From positions 30,975 to 94,974 of the forward strand of contig MEHQ01003271.1 of the NCBI GenBank assembly GCA_008828725.1: DNA of 64,000 bases. The letters run 5' to 3'. The notes beneath the pieces are model-generated. The model saw only the letters and a program-made list of their open reading frames with translations, searched no databases and was not told the DNA's origin. The position numbers and the translations under genes were made by a program. The first letter of the stretch is position 1; every line of letters starts with the position of its first letter. Shown here one piece after another: positions 10,160 to 19,439 of the stretch. The stretch is from Saccharina japonica (lineage: Eukaryota > Sar > Phaeophyceae > Laminariales > Laminariaceae).

Positions 10160-11456
10160 GGCAGCACGCACATGTCACCACACGCACGACAACAACACTC
10201 TAAACCCACGACAACATCACTCATTCAGCTCCCACGAACGTATGCAACCCATACCCACCCCCATGTTTTACGTGCTAAACATTCGGCGACTTGCGCACAG
10301 TGGTTTTCGAAAAACCGTGCGCAGCGAAAGCCACTAAACGCTTACCCACACACACCAAGCACGTGAAGAAGCACAGGGTAGACAGAAAAAACAAACGACC
10401 GAGAAGCACTCAAACAGTACCAGGTATGTGGAGCGAGTTATCCAACGCTGTTACATCCTCCTAACGATTATCGTGCATGCTACAAGATACGGCATCACGC
10501 ACAACGAACACTCAAAGCACAGCGTTCATGCTAAACTATTTACCACGTAACTCACAATAGACTGCACACCCCATCGCGCAAACCAAGCACAGGACACGCA
10601 GGAAAATAAAACAAATCGAACAAAACGATTTCCCTAACGGGTCCATGACCGAAACCTTAATCCGGCGTTAACAGCCGGACCTTTTCTTTGTGAAAAACAC
10701 TCAATACATATTATATTCACCATTGTATGGCGTATCTTATACATTACTTTTTCAAACAAAATATACGAACGTGCTCCAAATCGGGTATTGTTTGGGCTGA
10801 CCACAGTTCTAAGAGCATACTTCTTCACCACTCTGACCACCTCCCGCCCCCTCCCCTGATTAAGGTCAATGGTCAAATGACTAAGGCAAACAACAAACGA
10901 GTACGTCCTTCCCCCCCTTCCCCTGGTTCCCGCCTTGCGTATGTTTATGAGTCAGGTATTAATTGAGCCCGACGCGCATCGATGTTTTGATGTCAAATTG
11001 CGTTTACTCAAGCTCAGAAATCACGATCTGCACGATCTGATAACGGCGTACCAGATTGGACACCACACAGTACACAACGAGTAATCCGTAAAATAAAGGG
11101 CGTCTTCATTATACTCCTCCGAAACAAAACAAAAGCCTACTGTGATAATGATGTCGCAGGAGGGTACATCCCAGAGTATGAAACATGAATAACGAATAGA
11201 CGCTCTCCATGCTCTGTCCCAGAACAAAATCAATGCCTGGTATGCAACGTGAGGTACCAGAACGGTAGCCTAAAGTACAATACGCAGACGACCACGGTAC
11301 TATCCTACTCTACCATAGCACAAATTCATGACATACCAGGAAGGTACACCACACATTAGACCAACGTTACAGTATACGGACGATTACCTTAGTTATTATA
11401 GAGTTACGACATTCCTTGAAGTCTAGCAACACAGTGTCTAAACTATGCGGTAAAGC
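10160..11456. other. 3' flank of gene 1 (segmental duplication copy 2)
   Basis: Direct counterpart of 7893-9188. It includes another copy of the conserved 74-nt hairpin element at 10272-10345 and a TACCAGGTA site at 10418. No gene is supported. It ends at the stop codon of gene 1. Confidence 0.8.
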
Positions 11457-14400
11457 TTACAGGAACACAATCCAGTACAATCCGACGGCCACTACGTATA
11501 CTATCGCAGAAAACAACAAACACGTCACATGCAAGATTATCCAATCGCTGTCGAGTTTCGAGCAACATCCCCCCACGCTATCGTCGTTCTTCTCCGAACA
11601 GTCGCTGCTCACAGTGAGGTCGCCATATTCCGGACGAGAAGACCCCAGTCCTAGTTTGAAGAGGCTCCAGGAATTCCTCCACATCCTAACGCCGCGTAAG
11701 GGGCTCCAAGCAGCGTCAAAAGCAAGATGATCCGGTTTAACCTGGACGGTGGTGTGGCCGGCGATGCCGCCGTCGTGCAGGTGCTCCGTCTGCTCAGGAG
11801 ACTCGCGGATGTTGTAGTCGGCGGGGTCATGGCAGATAGTGACGACGCGGCAAATATTCCTTGGCAGGCAGCTTTCCGCAGCGAGGGTGTTTCGGCCACC
11901 ACACAGAGATCCCAGTCCCAGCTTCACAAGCTTGCAGGGACGCCTCTCCATCATTGCGCCACAAAGAAGGCTCCACACAGCCTCGACAGCTGCGCGATCC
12001 AACGAGCCCTGGTCGCCGGAGTCGCGGTGGTGGGGGTCCTCCTCTTGCTCGGGGAATGTGCGGTCATTATTGTCCGCGGGTCCACGGTACACGCAAAGGA
12101 CGCGGCATGCTACGATCGGCTGGCAGCTTTCCGCAGCGAGGGTGTTTCGACCACCACACAGAGATCCCAGTCCCAGGTTCACAAGCTTGCAGGGTTGCCT
12201 CTCCATCACTGCGCCACAGAGAAGGCTCCACACGGCTTCGACAGCTGCGTGGTCCAACGAGCCCTGGTCGCCGGAGTCGCGGTGGTGGAGGTTCTCCTCT
12301 TGCTCGGGGAATGTGCTGTCATTATTGTCCGCGGGTCCACGGTACACGCAGAGGACGCGGCATGATACGATCGGCTGGCAGCTTCCCGCAGCGAGGGTGT
12401 TTCGGCCACCACATAGAGATCCCAGTCCCAGGTTCACAAGCTTGCAGGGTCGCCTCTCCATCACTGCACCACAAAGAAGGCTCCACACGGCCTCGACAGC
12501 TGCGCGGTCCAACAAGCCCTGGTCGACGGTGTCGCGGTGAGGGAGGTTCTCCTCTTGCTCGAGGAGAGTGTAGTCGTTATTGTCCGCGGGTCCACGGTAC
12601 ACGCAGAGGACGCGGGATAATACGCTCGGCCGGCAGCTGTCCGCAGCGAGGGTGGTTTTGCTACCATACAGAGATCCCAGTCCCAGCTTCACAAGCTTGC
12701 AGGGTCGCCTCTCCATCACTACGCCACAAAGAAGGCTCCACACGGCCTCGACAGCTGCGAGGTCCAACGAGCCCTGGTCGCCGGAGTCGCGGTGGTGGAG
12801 GTTCTCCTCTTGCTCGGGGAATGTGCGATCATTATTGTCCGCGGGTCCACGGTACACGCACAGGACGCGGCATGATACGATCGGCCGGCAGCTGTCCGGA
12901 GCGAGGGTGTTTCGGCCACCACACAGAGATCCCAGTCCCAGGTTCACAAGCTTGCAGGGTCGCCTCTCCATCACTGCGCCACAAAGAAGGCTCCACACGG
13001 CTTCGACAGCTGCGTGGTCCAACGAGCCCTGGTCGCCGGTGTCGCGGTGGTGGAGGTTCTCCTCTTGCTCGGGGAATGTGCGGTCATTATTGTCCGCGGG
13101 TCCACGGTACACGCAGAGGACGCGGCATGATACGATCGGCCGGCAGCTTCCCGCAGCGAGGGTGTTTCGGCCACCACACAGAGATCCCAGTCCCAGGTTC
13201 ACAAGCTTGCAGGGTCGCCTCTCCATCACTGCACCACAAAGATGGCTCCACACGGCTTCGACAGCTGCGAGGTCCAACGAGCCCTGGTCGCCGGAGTTGC
13301 GGTGGTGGAGGTTCTCCTCTTGCTCGGGGAATTTGTGGTCATTGTTGTCCGCGGGTCCACGGTACACGCAAAGGGTGCGGCATGATACGCTCGGCCGGCC
13401 GTTTGCCGCAGCGAGGGTGTTTCGGCCACCACACAGAGGTCCCAGTCCCAGGTTCACAAGCTTGCAGGGTCGCCTCTCCATCACTGCGCCACAGAGAAGG
13501 CTCCACACGGCCTCGACAGCTGCGAGGTCCAACGAGCCCTGGTCGACGGTGTCGCGGTGCTGTAGGCCCTTCTCTTGCTCGGGGAGTGTGCGGTCATCGT
13601 TGTCGGTGGGGCCATGGTACACGCAAAGGGTGCGACATGATACGCTCGGCCGGCAGCGTTCCGCAGCGAGGGTGTTTCGGCCACCACACAGAGATCGCAG
13701 TGCCAGGTTGACAAGCTTGCAGGGTTGCCTCTCCATCACTTCGCCACAGAGAAGGCTCCACACGGTCTCAAGAGCTGGGAGGTCCAACGAGCCCTGGTCG
13801 ACGGTGTCGCGGTGGTGAAGGCCCTCCTCTTGCACGGGGAGTGTGCGGTCTTTGTTGTCGGCGGAGCCATAGTACACGCACAGGACGCGACATGATACGC
13901 TCGGCCGGCAGCTTTCCGCAACGAGGGCGGTTCGGCCACCACACAGAGATCCCATTCGCAGGTTCACAAGCTTGCAGGGTAGCCTCTCCATCACTACGCC
14001 ACAGAGAAGACTCCACACGGCCTCGACAGCTGATAGGTCTAACGAGCCCTGGTCGCCGGAGTCGCGGTGGTGGAGGTTCTCCTCTTGCTCGGGGAATGTG
14101 CGGTCATTATTGTCCGCGGGTCCACGGTACACGCAGAGGACGCGGCATGATACGATCGGCCGGCAGCTTCCCGCAGCGAGGGTGTTTCGGCCACCACACA
14201 GAGATCCCAGTCCCAGGTTCACAAGCTTGCAGGGTCGCCTCTCCATCACTGCGCCACAAAGAAGGCTCCACGCGGCTTCGACAGCTGCGTGGTCCAACGA
14301 GCCCTGGTCGCCGGTGTCGCGGTGGTGGAGGTTCTCCTCTTGCTCGGGGAATGTGTGGTCATTATTGTCCGCGGGTCCACGGTACACGCAGAGGACGCGG

Positions 14401-16229
14401 GATAATACGCTCGGCCGGCAGCTGTCCGCAGCGAGGGTGGTTTTGCTACCACACAGAGATCCCAGTCCCAGCTTCACAAGCTTGCAGGGTCGCCTCTCCA
14501 TCACTACGCCACAAAGAAGGCTCCACACGGCTTCGACAGCTGCGAGGTCCAACAAGCCCTGGTCGCCGGAGTCGCGGTGGTGGAGGTTCTCCTCTTGCTC
14601 GGGGAATGTGCGATCATTATTGTCCGCGGGTCGACGGTACACGCAAATGACGCGGCATGATACGCTCGGCCGGCCGTTTTCCGCAGCGAGGGTGTTTCGA
14701 CCACCACACAGAGATCCCAGTCCCAGGTTCACAAGCTTGCAGGGTCGCCTCTCCATCACTGCGCCACAAAGAAGGCCCCACACGGCCTCGACAGCTGCGA
14801 GGTCCAACGAGCCCTGATCGCCGGAGTCGCGGTGGTGGAGGTTCTCCTCTTGCTCGGGGAATGTGCGGTCATTATTGTCCGCGGGTCCACGGTACACGCA
14901 AAGGACGCGGCATGACACGCTCGGCCGGCCGTTTGCCGCAGCGAGGGTGTTTCTGCCACCACACAGAGATCCCAGTCCTAGGTTCACAAGCTTGCAGGGT
15001 TGCCTCTCCATCACTGCGCCACAGAGAAGGCTCCACACGGCCTCGACAGCTGCGAGGTCCAACGAGCCCTGGTCGACGGTGTCGCGGTGCTGTAGGTCCT
15101 TCTCTTGCTCGGGGAGTGTGCGGTCATTGTTATCGGTGGGGCCATGGTACACGCTGAGGACGCGACATGATACGCTCGGCCGGCAGCTGTCCGCAGCGAG
15201 GGTGTTTCGGCCACCACACAGAGATCGCAGTGCCAGGTTGACAAGCTTGCAGGGTCGCCTCTCCATCACTGCGCCACAGAGTAGGCTCCACAGGGCTTCG
15301 ACAGCTGCGAGGTCCAACGAGCCCTGGTCGACGGTGTCGCGGTGGTGCAGGCCCTCCTCTTGCACGGGGAGTGTGCGGTCTTTGTTGTCGGCGGAGCCAT
15401 GGTACACGCACAGGACGCGACATGATACGCTCGGCCGGCAGCTTTCCGCAGCGAGGGGTTTTCGGCCACCACACAGAGATCCCATTCGCAGGTTCACAAG
15501 CTTGCAGGGTTGCCTCTCCATCACTACGCCACAGAGAAGGCTCCACACGGCCTCGACAGCTGCGAGGTCCAACGAGCCCTGGTCGCCGGAGTCGCGGTGG
15601 TGGAGGTTCTCCTGTTGCTCGGGGAATGTGCGGTCATTATTGTCCGCGGGTCCACGGTACACGCACAGGACGCGGCATGATACGATCGGCCGGCAGCTTC
15701 CCGCAGCGAGGGTGTTTCGGCCACCACACAGAGATCCCAGTCCCAGGTTCACAAGCTTGCAGGGTCGCCTCTCCATCAATGCGCCACAGAGAAGGCTCCA
15801 CACGGCTTCGACAACTGCGCGGTCCAACAAGCCCTGGTCGACCTTGTTGCGGTGGTTCAGGTCCTCCTCTTGCTCGGAGAGTATGCGGGCATTGTTGTCG
15901 GCCGGGCCATGGTATACGCAGAGAACGCGGCATGATTCGCTCGGCCGGCAGTTGTCCGCAGCGAGGGTGTTTCGGCCACCACACAGAGGTCCCAGTCCCA
16001 GGTTGACGAAGTCCCAGGGATGTTTCTCCGTCATGACACCTGCCAAGCGTTGCCTAGCCGCGTCGAACGTAAGAAGGTTCGCTGAACCCGGGACGACGAG
16101 GGCGCTGTCGATATCGCCGTTGTCACTGTTATTTCCTTTGTTGTGGGTCCGTGTGTCGTTGTTGCCGTCATGCAGAGAGTAGATCGTGAGCACTTGGGAC
16201 GTAATGTCCATGCGCAGGTTGGATGTCAT
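11457..16229 (-). CDS. Gene 1: large tandem-repeat protein, about 17 units of 85 aa, hydrophobic C-terminus
   Basis: 1590 codons from the first ATG. I do not recognise the family. The N-terminus is N/D/T-rich and forms a degenerate first unit. About 17 units of 85 aa (255 bp) follow, each with the signature C-x5-C-R-V-L-C-V-Y, an acidic/His segment (EQEENLHHRD), a WSLLCG motif, ERRPCKL and NLGLGSLCGGRNTL. Each unit has about six Cys, so disulphide-linked extracellular repeats are plausible. Units 2-7 resemble units 8-14 in order, a higher-order duplication. The last unit is degenerate, and the chain ends in about 28 hydrophobic residues finishing VGLYWIVFL, like a GPI-attachment or tail-anchor signal. 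Comparing 12190-12280 with 12445-12535, three of five differences are silent third-position changes in this frame. Long plus-strand frames here also stay open because 255 is divisible by 3, but only this frame matches gene 2. The coding part may extend upstream to 16256. Confidence 0.7.
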   Translation of the reverse strand: MTSNLRMDITSQVLTIYSLHDGNNDTRTHNKGNNSDNGDIDSALVVPGSANLLTFDAARQRLAGVMTEKHPWDFVNLGLGPLCGGRNTLAADNCRPSESCRVLCVYHGPADNNARILSEQEEDLNHRNKVDQGLLDRAVVEAVWSLLCGALMERRPCKLVNLGLGSLCGGRNTLAAGSCRPIVSCRVLCVYRGPADNNDRTFPEQQENLHHRDSGDQGSLDLAAVEAVWSLLCGVVMERQPCKLVNLRMGSLCGGRKPLAAESCRPSVSCRVLCVYHGSADNKDRTLPVQEEGLHHRDTVDQGSLDLAAVEALWSLLCGAVMERRPCKLVNLALRSLCGGRNTLAADSCRPSVSCRVLSVYHGPTDNNDRTLPEQEKDLQHRDTVDQGSLDLAAVEAVWSLLCGAVMERQPCKLVNLGLGSLCGGRNTLAAANGRPSVSCRVLCVYRGPADNNDRTFPEQEENLHHRDSGDQGSLDLAAVEAVWGLLCGAVMERRPCKLVNLGLGSLCGGRNTLAAENGRPSVSCRVICVYRRPADNNDRTFPEQEENLHHRDSGDQGLLDLAAVEAVWSLLCGVVMERRPCKLVKLGLGSLCGSKTTLAADSCRPSVLSRVLCVYRGPADNNDHTFPEQEENLHHRDTGDQGSLDHAAVEAAWSLLCGAVMERRPCKLVNLGLGSLCGGRNTLAAGSCRPIVSCRVLCVYRGPADNNDRTFPEQEENLHHRDSGDQGSLDLSAVEAVWSLLCGVVMERLPCKLVNLRMGSLCGGRTALVAESCRPSVSCRVLCVYYGSADNKDRTLPVQEEGLHHRDTVDQGSLDLPALETVWSLLCGEVMERQPCKLVNLALRSLCGGRNTLAAERCRPSVSCRTLCVYHGPTDNDDRTLPEQEKGLQHRDTVDQGSLDLAAVEAVWSLLCGAVMERRPCKLVNLGLGPLCGGRNTLAAANGRPSVSCRTLCVYRGPADNNDHKFPEQEENLHHRNSGDQGSLDLAAVEAVWSHLCGAVMERRPCKLVNLGLGSLCGGRNTLAAGSCRPIVSCRVLCVYRGPADNNDRTFPEQEENLHHRDTGDQGSLDHAAVEAVWSLLCGAVMERRPCKLVNLGLGSLCGGRNTLAPDSCRPIVSCRVLCVYRGPADNNDRTFPEQEENLHHRDSGDQGSLDLAAVEAVWSLLCGVVMERRPCKLVKLGLGSLYGSKTTLAADSCRPSVLSRVLCVYRGPADNNDYTLLEQEENLPHRDTVDQGLLDRAAVEAVWSLLCGAVMERRPCKLVNLGLGSLCGGRNTLAAGSCQPIVSCRVLCVYRGPADNNDSTFPEQEENLHHRDSGDQGSLDHAAVEAVWSLLCGAVMERQPCKLVNLGLGSLCGGRNTLAAESCQPIVACRVLCVYRGPADNNDRTFPEQEEDPHHRDSGDQGSLDRAAVEAVWSLLCGAMMERRPCKLVKLGLGSLCGGRNTLAAESCLPRNICRVVTICHDPADYNIRESPEQTEHLHDGGIAGHTTVQVKPDHLAFDAAWSPLRGVRMWRNSWSLFKLGLGSSRPEYGDLTVSSDCSEKNDDSVGGCCSKLDSDWIILHVTCLLFSAIVYVVAVGLYWIVFL

Positions 16230-16253
16230 TCGGCTGTCACCGTTCTCCTTAGT

Positions 16254-16280
16254 ACCCTGGAAAGGAATATATTATAACAG
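16254..16280 (-). promoter_or_regulatory. Candidate 3' splice site before gene 1
   Basis: On the minus strand TATATTCCTTTCCAG is followed by GGT (exon side starts at 16256). From there the frame is open for nine codons into the annotated ATG; an in-frame TAA lies just upstream of the CAG. About 40 nt before it align with the equivalent place in gene 2: GCCAACC, a GCC/CCC stretch, TATATT, CAG|GGT. Both genes resume in the same phase. This implies an upstream exon. One possible donor is at 16476 (TCG|GTGATA) after a short frame, but this is weakly supported. Confidence 0.5.
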
Positions 16281-16450
16281 GGGTAGGCGGGTTGGCGTCG
16301 GGGGGTGTCGTAAAGGTAAAGGTGAGAAAAAAGAGGGAAGGACAGGTGGAGGGGAAACGAGTGGGATAGACAGGAAGAGAGAGATACAGACAGAGAGAGG
16401 CAGGCAGACAGACAGACAGACAGAGAGAGACTCGGGTGGGTGAGAGAGCG
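16281..16450 (-). repeat. Pyrimidine-rich tract with a (TCTG)n run upstream of gene 1
   Basis: On the minus strand it is almost all C and T, including a TCTG/CCTG tetranucleotide run at about 16385-16425. Gene 2 has a similar but longer CT tract in the same place. It could be intronic polypyrimidine sequence or a CT-rich promoter or 5' UTR. Confidence 0.7.
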
Positions 16451-17282
16451 CCAGAAAGAGATATGCATTATATCACCGATAGCGCCCGAGGAAATGTATT
16501 TGCAGATAATCCGCTGGAGCTTGGCATGTGTTCGGTTGTTTTCCTGCGTAGTATTGACATTGACGGTATATATTTTGACGCCTAATGTAATGTTTGGGTG
16601 ATCGAGAGTAATACAATGTGTTCTCGGGTTACGAGTACACTTGTTGTGTTTTTTTATTTGTTGCTATTGTTCAGACGGCGATTGTAGCGTAAACGTGATA
16701 TAGAGCGGGTGAGCGAGGCGACTGATTGATGGAGTCATCGTAGGGTCAAATCAGCAGGTGAAGTTTCCATGGCATGGAGGTTACCGTACACAACGCGGGA
16801 TGACGCGTGGAAGTACATAACCTAAGTACAGTACCACCGAAGGTGGTACTCGTGTAAGCGGACGTCGGGCATACGTTAGTCAGTTATACGGAGTTAACAA
16901 TGCCATTCACACCATACTCCAAAGTGCTACTACTGTAGTATACTAGTCATCCAAGGCGATGATAATACATACTACAGAAAAACACTGGTGTACTCAGGCT
17001 TGACCTGATTCTTCGCAGAACGAAAACGTTCAGGTCCGCCAAAAGACGGGTCGTAGCAGAAGGGTCCACAGGCCCTGTATGCAAGGACTTGCCTCGAGTT
17101 GTACTCTCGCATCGGGGGACAAAATACTTACGCCTGCGGTAGTATGGGATATAGCAGAGCTCGAGGTAGCTCTTTAAAGAGCTAGCTCACCCATGAGCTA
17201 CGCAAGCTACATAATATGTATATGTTTCCATTGGCTTGAGCTGTAGGCAATAGCTCATAATCGCATGTTTTCAAAGCTCGAG
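16451..17282. other. Non-coding stretch upstream of gene 1
   Basis: No gene is supported. If gene 1 has a first exon and promoter, they should lie here, but I could not fix them. Isolated TAGCTC-containing copies of the hairpin minisatellite appear at about 17160-17280. Confidence 0.4.
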
Positions 17283-17530
17283 GACGCCTGCTACGGTAGA
17301 GGTAGCACTTTTTGGCTGAATCGTTTTCTGTACGATTGGGCTGCTTAACCCAAATTCGTCGGACTTTCATTTTTGTGACGGATAATGTTTCAGAGTATAC
17401 TTCGGTCATGATATATCTCATCCGGCAGCACTTTTATTTCCCTCCAAAACCATTTGTTTCGGTGAGGTATGACGCTACTTAAGTGAGGCGCTCAGAAACA
17501 AAATGGTGCACGTCTATCGTAGCATGTGTC
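17283..17530 (+). repeat. Dispersed repeat, copy 1 (partner 51622-51882)
   Basis: About 250 bp matching 51622-51882 in the same orientation. Shared words in order are GCTACGGTAGAGGTAGCACTT, CGTTTTCTG, TTAACCCAAATTCGTCGGAC, AGTATACTT, GGTCATGATAT, AAGTGAGG, GCTCAGAAA and TAGCATG. The copies are about 20% diverged. No frame is conserved, so it looks like a fragment of an interspersed element. Confidence 0.75.
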
Positions 17531-17534
17531 TGAG

Positions 17535-17860
17535 CTATAGACAATAATTCATCTACACACATTTGCCCAAGGTGAGCTATAGGAGCTACCTGAGCTAGCT
17601 CATCTGCCCCCAAGATGAGCTATAGGAGCTACATGATATTCACATGTTTTCCCCCGCTTGAGCTATAGGCGGTAGCTCATCTCCACAGGTTTCGGAGGCT
17701 TGAGCTACAGGCGATAGCTCATTTGCACATGTTGTCAAAGCTTGAGCTATATGCGATAGCTCATATTCACATGTTTTCAAAGCTTGAGCTATACCAGGGT
17801 AGACAATAGCCCATCCGCACATGATTTCAAAGCTTGAGCTATAAACGATGGATGACCTAG
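17535..17860. repeat. 42-bp hairpin minisatellite, cluster I
   Basis: About seven imperfect copies of a 42-bp unit, AGCTCATCTGCACATGTTTT plus CAAAGCTTGAGCTATAGGCGAT. Each unit carries GAGCTAT-AGGCG-ATAGCTC, a 7-bp stem with a 5-nt loop. The period is 14 codons, so an Ala/Leu-rich frame is open on the minus strand (…TCADELSPIAQA…). Confidence 0.8.
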
Positions 17861-18310
17861 CTCAAGAGACGTCATTATATACAACAAATCTGGATCGAAG
17901 CTCGCGCGCGCGGACTCCCAAAACGAGACCATTTGGGATATATCTGGGGTGTGATATAAGTCTCGTCTGGGGTGTGGTGAAAGTATCGTCTTGATCAAGA
18001 CGATTTTTGTTTTTTACGTACCAAATATCTATTGATTACAAAAAGTCTTGGCTGGAAATCCCTCGACCAAGACGAGACTTGTATTTACTTGATTTCAGTA
18101 TTAGAGTGAGTATGAAAACGAAACTACGAAAAAAAGATCGAAAATAAAGTTGACCAGGATGAATAAAAAAATATCACTTACTTGATTTCAGTATAGGACA
18201 AAAAACTTAAGTTAAGAAACGGAAAGCTGATCATTTCCCGCACAAGTGGACTAAATGGAACTTTCTAGATTTTGTTCAAAGTGGAGAAAATTTAGGCCAA
18301 AGTGAGGGTG
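17861..18310. other. AT-rich spacer between hairpin clusters
   Basis: Contains a partial internal repeat (AAGACGA… and TACTTGATTTCAGTAT, each twice, at 17990-18200). No gene is supported. Confidence 0.45.
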
Positions 18311-18790
18311 TTGTATGCATGTTTCGCCGGGAAAGAGCTACAATGAGCTACGAGCGATGCTTATGTTTTCCCGGGGTGAGCTATAGGCGATAGCTCATCT
18401 GCACATGTTTTGAAGGTTTGAGCTGTAGGCAATAGCTCGTCTGCACACGCTTTCCCAGCTTGAGCTATAGGTGGTAGCTCATCTGCACATGTTTTGAAGG
18501 GTTGATATATAGGCGATAGCTTATCTGCACATGTTTTCAAAGCTTGACCTATAGGCGATAGCTCATCTGCACGTGTTTTCAAAGCTTGGCCTATAGAGGA
18601 TAGCTCATCTGCACATATTTGCCGAAGGTGAGCTATAGGAGCTACATGAGCTAGCTCATTTGGCCGGAAATTAGCTATGTGAGCTACATGAGCTACACGT
18701 GTTTTCGCCCGCTTGAGCCATAGGTAGTAGCTTATCTGCACATGTTTTGAAGTATTGAGCTGTACACAACAGATGAGCTAGCTCTCATGT
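18311..18790. repeat. 42-bp hairpin minisatellite, cluster II
   Basis: About ten copies of the same 42-bp unit as at 17535-17860. The minus-strand frame 18361-18741 (126 aa) is a run of 14-aa units of the type K-T-C-A-D-E-L-S-P-I-A-Q-A-L. Several changes in the stem keep pairing through G-U (GAGCTGT, GGTAGCTC). I would not call it a protein without transcript evidence. Confidence 0.8.
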
Positions 18791-18845
18791 GCTGTCCGAG
18801 GTGTGGAATAATTCGAACCATTCGGCCATTGGATCTGATCGGCCA

Positions 18846-18872
18846 GGGGTTGGGGTTAGGGTTGTGGTTGGT
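18846..18872 (+). repeat. Telomere-like GGGTTAGGG tract
   Basis: GGGGTTGGGGTTAGGGTTG and neighbouring bases: degenerate TTAGGG-type units inside unrelated sequence. Confidence 0.6.
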
Positions 18873-19335
18873 CCGTTTCGTCTTACACACATGGCGTGTC
18901 AACCGTGTTATCGAAGAAGTGGTAAAACTACCCTCCTAATGGCAAATAATGTCGAGACGGTTTGAAATGATCACATGAAATACCATGTGCGAAGTACGAC
19001 GTTGCTTTCCTGCTCTAAACACGTAGAACATGTCTGAAGTCGTTGGGGTTTTAATTTTCCCATTTTTGTGAGGATGGAATGATTGGAACATGCACTACAC
19101 ATTGTCAGATGACCAATGCAATTATATTATAATGATAATACTTCGTAACAATTATAACAAGAATACTTGTGCAAGCTCCTTTGTTTTTCGTTCCTATTTC
19201 TGGTAATATTGGAGAGTGAGCGACGTAGAAGCTCATGCTTCTTACAAGATATTCGGACGCGAAACACACGAATCCTAATGTTAATGAAAATCATAGCCCC
19301 GCTTGTGGCAGCCGCTCATGGAAGGGTTACTACCT
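18873..19335. other. Non-coding stretch left of the duplicated segment
   Basis: Nothing recognisable. The last 9 or 10 bases before 19336 are the left flank that copy B (25075 onward) lacks. Confidence 0.4.
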
Positions 19336-19439
19336 GGGTGGGTACGCGGAAGGATCAATATCCCAGCGCACCGATTTCGTTCCGAGATTGATGGTTTTGT
19401 TTCTACCTGATCCACTTTGGCCGGAAACAGAAGCTCTTT

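Noticed and set aside
9459..10366. 257-codon plus frame crossing the gap at 10159
   Set aside because: Antisense of the truncated repeat gene joined across an N to unrelated flank.
11727..16182. Long plus-strand frames (up to 616 codons) across gene 1
   Set aside because: The 255-bp unit is divisible by 3, so any frame without a stop in one unit stays open. These frames are broken in several places, have no counterpart in gene 2 and lack the conserved C-terminal tail.
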